Shown here in pieces: positions 36,523-45,153 of a stretch of DNA of 64,000 nt; position 1 is the first letter of the stretch, and every line of letters begins with the position of its first letter. A program made the translations under genes and the position numbers. The DNA lies in the NCBI GenBank assembly GCA_020631235.1, contig JAHDHQ010000013.1:47115-111114 (forward strand), in the 5' to 3' direction. The DNA is from Saprospiraceae bacterium (lineage in GTDB: Bacteria; Bacteroidota; Bacteroidia; Chitinophagales; Saprospiraceae). The notes under the pieces were generated by a model. It searched no databases, was not told the origin of the DNA, and worked only from the letters and a program-made list of their open reading frames with translations.

Positions 36523-38760
36523 TTAATCCAAATAGGATGGTAAAGTTGAGTCAAATATATTAATAAAATCGCTAACATGTCCAAAGTCTAACTCGTCAAA
36601 GTACATGTTGCCATTGGTAACTGAGCCTAATGCTTGTGCTTCAACATTCATGTTTTTTGCGGCTTGGAGAATGGCATCGACCTCATTCTTTCTGCAAGAA
36701 ATAACAATTCTACTCTGGCATTCGCCAAAAAGAAGTGCATCTTTTCTTATAGAACTATTAGCACTAACTGTGAAGCCTAACTGTTTGTTCATACAAGATT
36801 CCAATAAACAGAAAAACAGTCCGCCTTCCGATATATCATGAGCAGATACAATTTTATTGTCTCCAATAAGCGACAAAATCAAGTTTTGTAGATTCGCTTC
36901 TTCCTCTAGATTAAAGTAAGGAACAGGTGACATTTTTTCTTGGTGGATATGTTTAAGATATTCACTTTGATTTATGTCATTCTTATTAGAACCTAAAAGC
37001 ACTATGGCATCTTCGGCATTTTGGAAAGAAAGGCCTGTTTGATGGCTTAAATCCTCCATTAAGCCGATCATTCCTATGGTTGGAGTCGGATGCACGGGTT
37101 CTACTTTATCTTTTAGTTGAGTCTGATTGTAAAAGCTGACATTCCCTCCAGTAACGGGAGTATCAAATTTTCTACATGCTTCGCCCATTCCCTTAATAGC
37201 GTTTACAAATTGCCAATATACCTCAGGATTATATGGATTTCCAAAGTTTAGACAGTTTGTCACAGCCAGTGGTTTAGCACCAGTGCAAGCAATGTTTCTT
37301 GCCGCTTCAGATACAGCGATCATAGCTCCTTGATATGGATCTGCATATACATAAGATGCATTGCAATCAACGGAAGCCACAATGGCTTTTTGCGTACCTT
37401 TTAATCGAATCAAGAAACCATCCGATGGATCATTTGTATGCATGCTATTCGTTCTTACCATCGAGTCATATTGACGGTAAATCCATCTTTTAGATGATAA
37501 ATTCGGAGAAGCCATTAAATCCTTTGCTGTCTGCACAAGATCTTTGGGTTGTTCAATGTTGTCGATATTAAATGACTGCAATTCTTTATAATAGGCCGCC
37601 TCCTTAAAACTTCTTTCATATACTGGCGCTCCTCCTCCTAATACTAAATCATTCGAAGGGATATCAACGACTAATTCACCATTAAAGTAAAACTCTAGCT
37701 TTTTGGTATCAGTTACCTCTCCAATGATTTCACATTCGAGATCCCACTTGTCAAAAACGGCTTCTAGTTCAGCCTCCATTCCCTTTTTACATACAATAAG
37801 CATTCGCTCTTGGGACTCACTCAATAAGATCTCAAAAGGCTCCATATCTGCTTGACGAGTTGGTACCTTATTTAGGTCAATCCGCATACCAGTACCAGAC
37901 TTAGCACTCATTTCTGAAGTCGAACAAGATATTCCAGCAGCACCCATATCTTGCATACCTACGATAGCTCCTGTTTGGATGGCCTCTAAACTCGCTTCTA
38001 AAAGCAATTTTTCCTGGAAAGGATCACCCACTTGCACAGCGGGTAAATCATCAGCAGAATCTTCGGTTAAATCCGCAGAGGCGAATGTAGCCCCATGGAT
38101 GCCATCTTTGCCTGTGGCCGAACCAACGATAAATACCGGGTTGCCTGGACCATCAGCAGCTGCAGACACGGTATGCCCAACCTTCACGGTGCCTATAGAC
38201 ATCGCATTTACTAATATATTTTGATTATAACAATCATTAAAATAAGTTTCTCCACCTATGGTAGGAACACCCAAACAATTCCCGTAATCCCCAATACCTT
38301 TAACCACACCTTTTACAAGATGCTGGGTATGAGCTTCTTTTAAATCTCCAAAACGCAATGAGTTGAGTGCCGCTATAGGACGAGCACCCATGGTAAATAT
38401 ATCTCTGTGGATTCCACCCACACCTGTGGCAGCACCTTGATACGGCTCTATCGCTGAAGGATGATTATGTGATTCGATTTTAAAGGCACAAGCCATACCG
38501 TCTCCTATATCCACCAAACCTGCATTTTCTTCTCCCGCTTCTACGAGCAAAGCTGAGCCACTTCTAGGCAATGTTTTTAAGTAAGTAATGGAGTTTTTAT
38601 ATGAGCAATGTTCCGACCACATGACTGAGAATACACTTAACTCCGTAAAATTTGGAACACGTCCTAAAATGGATTTAATTTTTTCAAATTCTTCCTCGTT
38701 GAGTCCTAGCTTCGAAGCGATGCTAGCATCGGTTTGCTTGTTTGATACTGTATTCTCCAT
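36523..38760 (-). CDS. purL: Phosphoribosylformylglycinamidine synthase subunit PurL
   Basis: Fourth step of de novo purine synthesis: ATP-dependent conversion of FGAR to FGAM. At 745 aa this is the small (PurLQS-type) PurL, which needs separate PurQ and PurS subunits; neither is in this window. Signature segments include [34 protein letters not shown] with the catalytic His, [22 protein letters not shown] and the second-half [10 protein letters not shown] and HDISEGG. The ATG at 38760 begins just before a standard [12 protein letters not shown] start. An exact -7 box lies 17 bp upstream. Confidence 0.96.
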   Translation of the reverse strand: MENTVSNKQTDASIASKLGLNEEEFEKIKSILGRVPNFTELSVFSVMWSEHCSYKNSITYLKTLPRSGSALLVEAGEENAGLVDIGDGMACAFKIESHNHPSAIEPYQGAATGVGGIHRDIFTMGARPIAALNSLRFGDLKEAHTQHLVKGVVKGIGDYGNCLGVPTIGGETYFNDCYNQNILVNAMSIGTVKVGHTVSAAADGPGNPVFIVGSATGKDGIHGATFASADLTEDSADDLPAVQVGDPFQEKLLLEASLEAIQTGAIVGMQDMGAAGISCSTSEMSAKSGTGMRIDLNKVPTRQADMEPFEILLSESQERMLIVCKKGMEAELEAVFDKWDLECEIIGEVTDTKKLEFYFNGELVVDIPSNDLVLGGGAPVYERSFKEAAYYKELQSFNIDNIEQPKDLVQTAKDLMASPNLSSKRWIYRQYDSMVRTNSMHTNDPSDGFLIRLKGTQKAIVASVDCNASYVYADPYQGAMIAVSEAARNIACTGAKPLAVTNCLNFGNPYNPEVYWQFVNAIKGMGEACRKFDTPVTGGNVSFYNQTQLKDKVEPVHPTPTIGMIGLMEDLSHQTGLSFQNAEDAIVLLGSNKNDINQSEYLKHIHQEKMSPVPYFNLEEEANLQNLILSLIGDNKIVSAHDISEGGLFFCLLESCMNKQLGFTVSANSSIRKDALLFGECQSRIVISCRKNEVDAILQAAKNMNVEAQALGSVTNGNMYFDELDFGHVSDFINIFDSTLPSYLD

Positions 38761-38777
38761 GTGGTTAAATTAAGCTG

Positions 38778-38785
38778 CAAAGATA
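38778..38785 (-). promoter_or_regulatory. Candidate -7 box for purL
   Basis: TATCTTTG on the minus strand matches TAnnTTTG exactly, 17 bp ahead of the purL ATG. The best upstream partner is TTAG about 22 bp away, a weak -33. Confidence 0.35.
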
Positions 38786-38841
38786 ATCGTTCAAATGAGC
38801 TTTATAACTAATATGAAGACGGAATTTACAATTTGTCTAAT

Positions 38842-39438
38842 TTATTTTATCAAAAAATTCAATAAAAAGAAAACGACTAAGTAAATCCAAAGTATATCCA
38901 AAAAATGCCAGTAGATTGTAAGTAACTTTAGGCGGCGTGCTTTGGTCTCGTCCGAAAAATAAACGAGCACAGAAACTGGTTCTTTCATTTTTTTAATGGC
39001 TGTAAACCAAAAATAAGCTAGGAAAGGGATGCCCCCAATTAAATGGAGCATGTGGACAAAGCTAATGACATAAAGGTACGATGCCATATTGCTATAGGTG
39101 AGATGTATTCCTAAATCTACTAGCTGCTTCCATGCAAGAATTTGTAAGCCTAGAAAGAGCACAGAAAGTATAAGGGTACTTAGTAGAAAAGATTTGTAGC
39201 GTTCCGTCTGATCATTTAGATACGATTGTTTAGCTTTTATAAGGGCTAAGCTAGACATCAACAATATTAAAGTGTTAAAATAGAATAATGAGGGCAACTG
39301 TATGGGGGGCAATCCGGATTGGATTCTGTTATACATAAAAGCAATGGAAAAAGCTATAAATAGACTGGACATCCCAAACAATAATAAATAGGTAAATAAT
39401 ACCTGAGGATGGATCAAATAGTTTTTTTCATTAACCAT
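38842..39438 (-). CDS. Haem-copper oxidase subunit III-like membrane protein
   Basis: 198 aa from the ATG at 39438; the longer frame to 39495 begins without ATG and adds a Cys-rich leader inside the preceding terminator. Five hydrophobic helices are seen. HMLHLIGGIPFLAYFW and YWHFLDILWIYLVVFFLL match the COX3 motifs HxLHVxGG and YWHFxDxxW. The helix usually carrying an acidic residue (LQxxEW) reads LGLQILAW here, so the conserved Glu seems lost. No subunit I, II or IV genes are adjacent. It may be an accessory copy or an uncoupled paralogue rather than the main CtaE. Confidence 0.78.
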   Translation of the reverse strand: MVNEKNYLIHPQVLFTYLLLFGMSSLFIAFSIAFMYNRIQSGLPPIQLPSLFYFNTLILLMSSLALIKAKQSYLNDQTERYKSFLLSTLILSVLFLGLQILAWKQLVDLGIHLTYSNMASYLYVISFVHMLHLIGGIPFLAYFWFTAIKKMKEPVSVLVYFSDETKARRLKLLTIYWHFLDILWIYLVVFFLLNFLIK

Positions 39439-39477
39439 ATACTGTATTAAACAACGAACACAAAAATGGTTTAATAA

Positions 39478-39505
39478 AAAAGCCGAAGTTTTCACTTCGG
39501 CTCTG
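39478..39505 (-). terminator. Rho-independent terminator of the C25 peptidase gene
   Basis: Perfect 9-bp stem AGCCGAAGT (39481-39489) with ACTTCGGCT (39494-39502) and a four-base loop. On the minus strand it is followed by TTTTTATTAAAC. It lies 8 bp beyond the stop codon at 39511. Confidence 0.85.
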
Positions 39506-39510
39506 TTTTA

Positions 39511-42500
39511 TTAGTCTTTTATAAACTTAAACGTTTCTGTTGCATTTTCTTTTTGCAGTCGCAGCAGGTATATACCAGAGACCAAATGATCTATCGGTAA
39601 AACTTGCTCTATCGTCTGAGATGTGGCTGTATAATTAGATAAAACATTTTGGATGCGTTTTCCATCTATATCCAGTAACTCTAGATTGTAATGAGCACCT
39701 ATTTCAGCAGCAATATTGATGTTTATATAGTCTGTAGCTGGGTTTGGAGCAATGAGTGTGTTTCCAAGAATTTCATCCTCAACATTAGATGGCTGAATTT
39801 CCTGATAAGGTGGTAAAATGATATCATCTATCCATACAGCATCTGCTCCAGCAAATACTATTTCATCTTTTTCATAAATCCATTGCAAAATATGTTCACC
39901 GGCAGTGACTTCAAAACTGATTTCTTCCCAAGCATTTTTGCCACTCCATTTCCCCATTTCGATATCATCGATTGTGAAAATTAAGAAATCATACGAATCT
40001 TCAGAATCCGTTCGGAAAGAGAAACTTATGTTGCCATCTTCTAATACATCAATAGGCATACTGAAAATCGTTTCTTCGTTATCACTAATTGGTCCTGACT
40101 GCATGCAATATTGTCCCGCATAAGGATCTAACTCTGTTCTAAACCAAGGAGTTTCGCTCTCATTTTCCAATGGGTGCTCAGACATTTCGTTTTCGAAATC
40201 CTCGACAATTAGGTTAGCTCTAAACATAGCCTCACCATTTGCAGAATATATATTGTCAGTGAGTAAATAAGATAATTCTATTGCTGTATCGTTAGGTACA
40301 TTATCCGCGATGCTTATTTCATATCTTGTTTCCATCAGTCCGGTTGATGCATTTATTTGACTGATTTCTTGAGAGTCATTACTGATAGTAACATAAGGAT
40401 TATCGATGGTCACTAAACCAGTAAGATCAGTGATATCACTGTTTCCGAAGTTTAAGTTTTCGACAACTATCTCTACCGTTTCATTAGCATCTAAGCGATT
40501 GTTGCCATTTCCAGTAGCGCTATCATCTACTCTAATATTTCCAATAGAAAGGCTAGGTGCATTAAGCTTTAGTGCCATATTACTTTCCCACTCATGACCA
40601 TCAGCGGTAATAATAGCATCAAAGTTGACTACATAACCATCTTCTATGAAATTAACTACTTGTATTTCAAAACTTTCAAGCATAGTAGATGCATCATCTG
40701 CAGCAATGTTTCCAAAAGTTTGTGTCTCTTGAACAATCATCACATTTGGATCACTAGTTTGTATCATCATACTCACATTGTCTGCTGATTCAAGTCCCAC
40801 ATTACTTAAAGTGACATTGAACTTAACTGATTCTGCATAGTCAGCTTGCCCATTGTTGTTGGCTTGTGTATCATTAACATCATAGTTTGATAAAACCACA
40901 AATGGTCCATCTGCAGGGATAACCTCTATTTGTCCTCTGTATGGGATGGTGTTAAAAGCAGTACCCGTAACTAATACTTCTTCTGGTAAGATAAGCCCTT
41001 CGCCTTCGATGGTAATGCTAGCCATTCCATTTTCGACATATCCAGTACCTACAGATTCACCTCTATAATATAAACCAATCATTGCACCTTCAGTATTACA
41101 AGATACATTGATACTTGGTGTTCCTATTAAAACACTTTCTACATGTGTTACTTCTAAATTGGAAGGAAAGGCTGTACGTATTTCCATGCTAGGATCACCA
41201 AACAAACACCATGTATCCATCATGTCTTCACCCGCACCATCATATTGATCAATCATGTATGATCCTCCATGTACTAAAATAGAACCAAAAGTATGTCTTG
41301 TTTCGTAACTCCCGGTACCTGTTATGATACGATTCATTTCGTCTTGACCCGCCATAGGTGGAGCCCAACTTTGTAAAACGGAAGAAAATAATCCTCCGAT
41401 ACCACCAGCCGGATTTCCTGTGTTTTCATCTATTGCTTTTATCCATTTTTCGCCAAAACAATCACCAGTACCATCTGATTCATCAAAATCACCAACACAA
41501 CAAGCTACGGCTATGCAAAATGGATATGCTCCATCATTGACCATATTATCTATAGCATCATTATTTAATCCACCAGTTACTAGGATTCCATGGCTTCCAT
41601 GTCCTACATAATTGTACAGGGATGTACCTTGACCTTCTATGACTGCCAGTAATTCGTTTACATTAGGCCAGTCTGGATCATCAGAAGTTATATCTCCTGG
41701 AGTAGGTGAGGAGTCCCCTTGATTACCCTCGTAAAATTCGTACACTTCCTCGTAAGTGAAGTTTAATAATTCTTCTTTGATGATATTCATGTGCTCGAAA
41801 TCTATCTCACCATTATCTCCCGGTCCTTCTTGAGAACCAGCACCCATAGCTGTGGTAAACCACTTTTCTTTAGTTGTATTGGGGTTAGTTTCATATTCCA
41901 TCAACTTGCTAACCACAGGAACAAGTTCAGATGGATTATGTACCACTAGTCTTCCAATTAATACTTCTGGATAGTGATCATCTCCATCTATGTAACCGTA
42001 GCAATTATCGCAGTAGCCGTCTCCAGCCCCTAGAAATAATTCAGAAGTCACCTGATCTTCATCACCTACAATAACCACATAAGAAATGTATTCTTCTTTG
42101 TACATATCACTGATATGTTTTCGGACTGCCTCTAAATCAGTACCAAAATCATCCGTATGTGAAATAAAAACTTTATGACCTTTTTGTTTTTTCCATGTAA
42201 TGATGGGTTCCATCGCCTCATCATACATACTAGGCATCACATATAAAATTCCACCGTATTCATCGATGTACTCATACCGTGAAGATTGAGTTTGATGATT
42301 TAAAAAGCGTTCAGCAAATAAAGCATCAAACATCGGGTTTATTGCTGGTACTTCAGCTAAGTTTATATTTGATTTTTGTTCTATTTTTTTAGCTTTTACT
42401 ACAATTTTTTCGATAACTCTAAGCGTTTGTGTTGAGGCTTGATATTGCATAGGGAAAAACTGAACACCTTGGCCTTTTACACTTCTAAATATGAAAGTCT

Positions 42501-42939
42501 CTTTAGCTTGAACTAAAGATTCTGGTAGGAATTGTGCTTTAGCATAAGCAGGACCAAATGTGTAAGGTGTTTTATCTGGATTTACATTCCTAAGCAAATT
42601 CCCTTTTGATGGTGCAATAGGAGTGTTAACATAATCCGCGAAGGATATATCCAATACTTCGAACTTAAGCATCTCATCGAAGTCTAAAGCTAAATTCGCC
42701 GAGAATACAGGCAGATCAGGTTGACCTTTGACCAACTGACTAACGGCACCATTAACTATGGGAATCAAATAATCACCTTCCTCAGTGCTTACATTTTCAA
42801 AAGAAAAATCATTGACTTCAATTTCAAAAGTTATCGATTCATGGTTTTCATTGAGCACTTTCGCTTGTATATCTGGCGAATTAGCATAAACACCTGTGGA
42901 CAAACAAAAGCAAGCAAATAGTAATAGAACTCTGATCAT
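39511..42939 (-). CDS. Gingipain-like C25 cysteine peptidase exported by T9SS
   Basis: 1142-aa secreted endopeptidase of family C25. A signal peptide (1-19, ending VYA-N) is followed by a propeptide-like region (about 20-215), then the caspase-like catalytic domain (about 225-600). YNYVGHGSHG holds the catalytic His447 and CIAVACCVGDF the catalytic Cys (Cys480 by alignment with gingipain VACVNGDF). Ig-like and CARDB-like beta domains follow (about 610-900), then a Cys-poor jelly-roll-like domain (about 905-1050) and a type-A T9SS tail (APNPATDYININI ... ETFKFIKD). Substrate specificity (Arg or Lys) cannot be read. It lies 14 bp after the upstream T9SS-cargo gene, in the same direction. Confidence 0.9.
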   Translation of the reverse strand: MIRVLLLFACFCLSTGVYANSPDIQAKVLNENHESITFEIEVNDFSFENVSTEEGDYLIPIVNGAVSQLVKGQPDLPVFSANLALDFDEMLKFEVLDISFADYVNTPIAPSKGNLLRNVNPDKTPYTFGPAYAKAQFLPESLVQAKETFIFRSVKGQGVQFFPMQYQASTQTLRVIEKIVVKAKKIEQKSNINLAEVPAINPMFDALFAERFLNHQTQSSRYEYIDEYGGILYVMPSMYDEAMEPIITWKKQKGHKVFISHTDDFGTDLEAVRKHISDMYKEEYISYVVIVGDEDQVTSELFLGAGDGYCDNCYGYIDGDDHYPEVLIGRLVVHNPSELVPVVSKLMEYETNPNTTKEKWFTTAMGAGSQEGPGDNGEIDFEHMNIIKEELLNFTYEEVYEFYEGNQGDSSPTPGDITSDDPDWPNVNELLAVIEGQGTSLYNYVGHGSHGILVTGGLNNDAIDNMVNDGAYPFCIAVACCVGDFDESDGTGDCFGEKWIKAIDENTGNPAGGIGGLFSSVLQSWAPPMAGQDEMNRIITGTGSYETRHTFGSILVHGGSYMIDQYDGAGEDMMDTWCLFGDPSMEIRTAFPSNLEVTHVESVLIGTPSINVSCNTEGAMIGLYYRGESVGTGYVENGMASITIEGEGLILPEEVLVTGTAFNTIPYRGQIEVIPADGPFVVLSNYDVNDTQANNNGQADYAESVKFNVTLSNVGLESADNVSMMIQTSDPNVMIVQETQTFGNIAADDASTMLESFEIQVVNFIEDGYVVNFDAIITADGHEWESNMALKLNAPSLSIGNIRVDDSATGNGNNRLDANETVEIVVENLNFGNSDITDLTGLVTIDNPYVTISNDSQEISQINASTGLMETRYEISIADNVPNDTAIELSYLLTDNIYSANGEAMFRANLIVEDFENEMSEHPLENESETPWFRTELDPYAGQYCMQSGPISDNEETIFSMPIDVLEDGNISFSFRTDSEDSYDFLIFTIDDIEMGKWSGKNAWEEISFEVTAGEHILQWIYEKDEIVFAGADAVWIDDIILPPYQEIQPSNVEDEILGNTLIAPNPATDYININIAAEIGAHYNLELLDIDGKRIQNVLSNYTATSQTIEQVLPIDHLVSGIYLLRLQKENATETFKFIKD

Positions 42940-42953
42940 AGTGTGGTTAATTT

Positions 42954-43643
42954 TTAGTGTTTTTCAAATACTTTAGCAAAATGACTTTCCGCCGTACGAA
43001 TGTTTAATATATAACTGCCAGGCACAAGTGAGGCAACATTTAATGATGATTTTTCTTTTGTCGATATCATTAACTGACCTTGCATGTTTAGTACTTGCAG
43101 CGAGAGAACATCTTCTTGATTTATATTATCTAGAAAAAGGGTAGAGCTGCACGGATTTGGAAAAACTTCAATACTTGCAGCATCCTTTGTGTCTACATTG
43201 TCAATAATCATAGGATTAAATTCGAAATAGGCAATCTTAAAATTCGAATCGTCACCATCTTCGGATACTCTGAAAGTCATGTGAGCTGGGTTAGTATCAC
43301 CATTAGGGTTGACACTCAGCTTTAAAAAAGCTTTTACATCACCCGAGATCGTATCCATGACCATCGAATTAGGATAATTAGCATAGCAGGTCACATTATC
43401 GCATAATTCTAAAATCCAATCGTCAGGTATAGTGTTTTCTATAATTCGCCATTTGAGAATGAGCTCCTCATCAGTCTCGTTGACTTGATAAATCTGATGC
43501 ACCGTAACTATATTATTTTGAATATCAGCTATTAAGGAGTCACTAGGCTCATGAAAAAATTTAAATTCCTGAGCGTGGCTTGATGGTAAGAAAAAAGCTA
43601 GGAAAATAAATAAGGCAAAACTGGAATTAATTATCTTTTTCAT
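42954..43643 (-). CDS. Small secreted protein with T9SS sorting domain
   Basis: 229 aa from the ATG at 43643 (MKKIINSSFALFIFLAFFLPSSHAQ signal peptide); the longer frame starts at 43661 without need. The N-terminal ~130 residues form a beta domain (VTVHQIYQVNETDEELILKW) with a Cys pair in CDNVTCYAN, and HMTFRVSEDGDDSNFKI. It may be an Ig-like or cupredoxin-like fold, but I do not recognise it. The C-terminus is a type-A T9SS tail (VFPNPCSSTLFLDN ... FAKVFEKH). It lies directly upstream of the C25 peptidase gene (14 bp), so co-expression with the protease is likely. Confidence 0.75.
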   Translation of the reverse strand: MKKIINSSFALFIFLAFFLPSSHAQEFKFFHEPSDSLIADIQNNIVTVHQIYQVNETDEELILKWRIIENTIPDDWILELCDNVTCYANYPNSMVMDTISGDVKAFLKLSVNPNGDTNPAHMTFRVSEDGDDSNFKIAYFEFNPMIIDNVDTKDAASIEVFPNPCSSTLFLDNINQEDVLSLQVLNMQGQLMISTKEKSSLNVASLVPGSYILNIRTAESHFAKVFEKH

Positions 43644-43756
43644 AGAGAAAGAAAGATACACAAAACATCATTATAAAATTGCCTTGAATTGCAAATTTTC
43701 GAACAAATAGTCGTCTAAACACAAAACTATTTTCTGATTTTTAACTTTCTTAGTGT

Positions 43757-44194
43757 ATGAAGTATCAATCTATTTTACAAAGAGGATTTCATCCATTGCA
43801 GCAGTTGGCTGTTTTTGTCGTTTTTTTATTATTGATACAACTGGTTATTTGGCAAAGTCCGAGTGGAAATACAGGAGATTCTTTGGCTGCTTGGGAAGCG
43901 TCATTTACGATCCTATTGTTATTTTCTGTAACCAACGCTATTTTGAGTATTGCGACTAAAAATATGGGGCAATATTGGATTTTTAGTTTAATTAGTTACA
44001 TTGCATTAGCCTTCATAGGTGGGTTTTTAGCAACGCAGATATCTGGCGTAACGGTGGATGAAGCAGGACATTTTAGATGGCTATACCTCTTGTTCACTTT
44101 TATATTTCTGATCATATTGACCATTGCTCAGACGATGCGAAAAATCGTAGAAATTGCTCAAAAGCAAGATGCGCGACTTCGAGGTGAAGAATAG
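43757..44194 (+). CDS. Four-helix integral membrane protein, function unknown
   Basis: 145-aa inner-membrane protein with four hydrophobic segments (about 16-34, 47-66, 72-94 and 108-124). A soluble basic tail, with RKIVEIAQKQDARLRGEE as the end, probably lies in the cytoplasm. No Cys/His metal pattern or known transporter motif. It starts at ATG 43757, divergent from the small T9SS-cargo gene, and converges on the DUF4465 gene with two bases between stop codons. Resembles short conserved hypothetical membrane proteins of Bacteroidota. Confidence 0.7.
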   Translation: MKYQSILQRGFHPLQQLAVFVVFLLLIQLVIWQSPSGNTGDSLAAWEASFTILLLFSVTNAILSIATKNMGQYWIFSLISYIALAFIGGFLATQISGVTVDEAGHFRWLYLLFTFIFLIILTIAQTMRKIVEIAQKQDARLRGEE

Positions 44195-44196
44195 GC

Positions 44197-45153
44197 CTAT
44201 TTTCTTATAAGCTTAAAACTTAAGTCTTTTTGTCTTAAGATGTATAATCCAGCTGGTATTTCACTAAGATTTATTGAGTTTTGTCCAATGTTGATTTCCG
44301 TCCATGTACGCATAATTTTCCCATCCATATTGCTTAGTAGAAGATTGTCCTCACTATTGGATTCAAAGTTTAGTTTTCCTGAACTTGGATTAGGAAAAAT
44401 GTTCAGTTCATTTTTAGAAAGATCTTGGACATCATCGATAAAAGACCATTGCACATCATCCATGCAAAAATAAGTAGGTGTATTGATGCCAAATGCTCCC
44501 GTATCTGAAGAAAAATATTGAACTTGATATTCATCCACCTGCCCGAGTGAACTTAAATCAAAATAAGTCCATTCATCTATGATGTAATCTTGACTATTGT
44601 CTTCAAATTGAAAATTGGCCAAATAAAAAATCAATGAATCACTGGTAATATTACCATCTTTTACACCTTTAAAGGACAAGTAAAAATAATCTGGATCATC
44701 GCCCGATTCTCCGCCAAATTTCTTCGCAAAGTTATCTCCATTCAGCATGCTCAAGTATGCGTAGGTAGAATTAGTTAAATACATGCCATGAACAAATATA
44801 TCGTTAAATGCATTGTCAATGATGATTTGTGTGGGACTAAAATCGGAAGCAAAATTATAGTCAATAGCATAATTTTGAGAACCTTCATTTCCTGATCCTG
44901 TGATGGCTGAATATTGATTTTCGAATCCTGGTGTTGTTGTATCTGTCATAGATGAAATAAACCAGTTAAAGTAAAAATCGAAATCTTCGTCATAACCATT
45001 TGGCAAGCTAATTGGTTCTTCATTCCAAAAACCATTTGGCGCATCAATCAGCACTTCATTAAGGTTTAAATCAAAGGATTCAAAATCTCCATTTTGAGCA
45101 AACGCACATGCATTTATTCCAAGTAATAAGCACAAAACATTCAATATTCTCAT
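44197..45153 (-). CDS. DUF4465-type secreted protein with T9SS tail
   Basis: 318-aa secreted protein. The signal peptide ends INACAFAQ. The DUF4465-like beta-sandwich covers about 20-235, with segments GFWNEEPISLPNGYDEDFDFYFNWF, NAFNDIFVHGMYLTNSTYAYLSML, DYFYLSFKG and NTPTYFCMDDVQ. The C-terminus is a type-A T9SS tail (IFPNPSSGKLNFESN ... SFKLIRK). DUF4465 proteins of gut Bacteroides include surface cobalamin-binding proteins (the BtuH group, as I recall it). The start overlaps the upstream BtuB-like receptor gene by 4 bp, which supports a joint uptake role. T9SS export would place it on the surface as a substrate-capturing partner. Confidence 0.8.
   Translation of the reverse strand: MRILNVLCLLLGINACAFAQNGDFESFDLNLNEVLIDAPNGFWNEEPISLPNGYDEDFDFYFNWFISSMTDTTTPGFENQYSAITGSGNEGSQNYAIDYNFASDFSPTQIIIDNAFNDIFVHGMYLTNSTYAYLSMLNGDNFAKKFGGESGDDPDYFYLSFKGVKDGNITSDSLIFYLANFQFEDNSQDYIIDEWTYFDLSSLGQVDEYQVQYFSSDTGAFGINTPTYFCMDDVQWSFIDDVQDLSKNELNIFPNPSSGKLNFESNSEDNLLLSNMDGKIMRTWTEINIGQNSINLSEIPAGLYILRQKDLSFKLIRK

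Noticed and set aside
44190..44201. AATAGGCCTATT palindrome spanning two convergent stop codons
   Set aside because: No loop and no following T-run; composed of the two stop regions, so probably coincidental and not a terminator.
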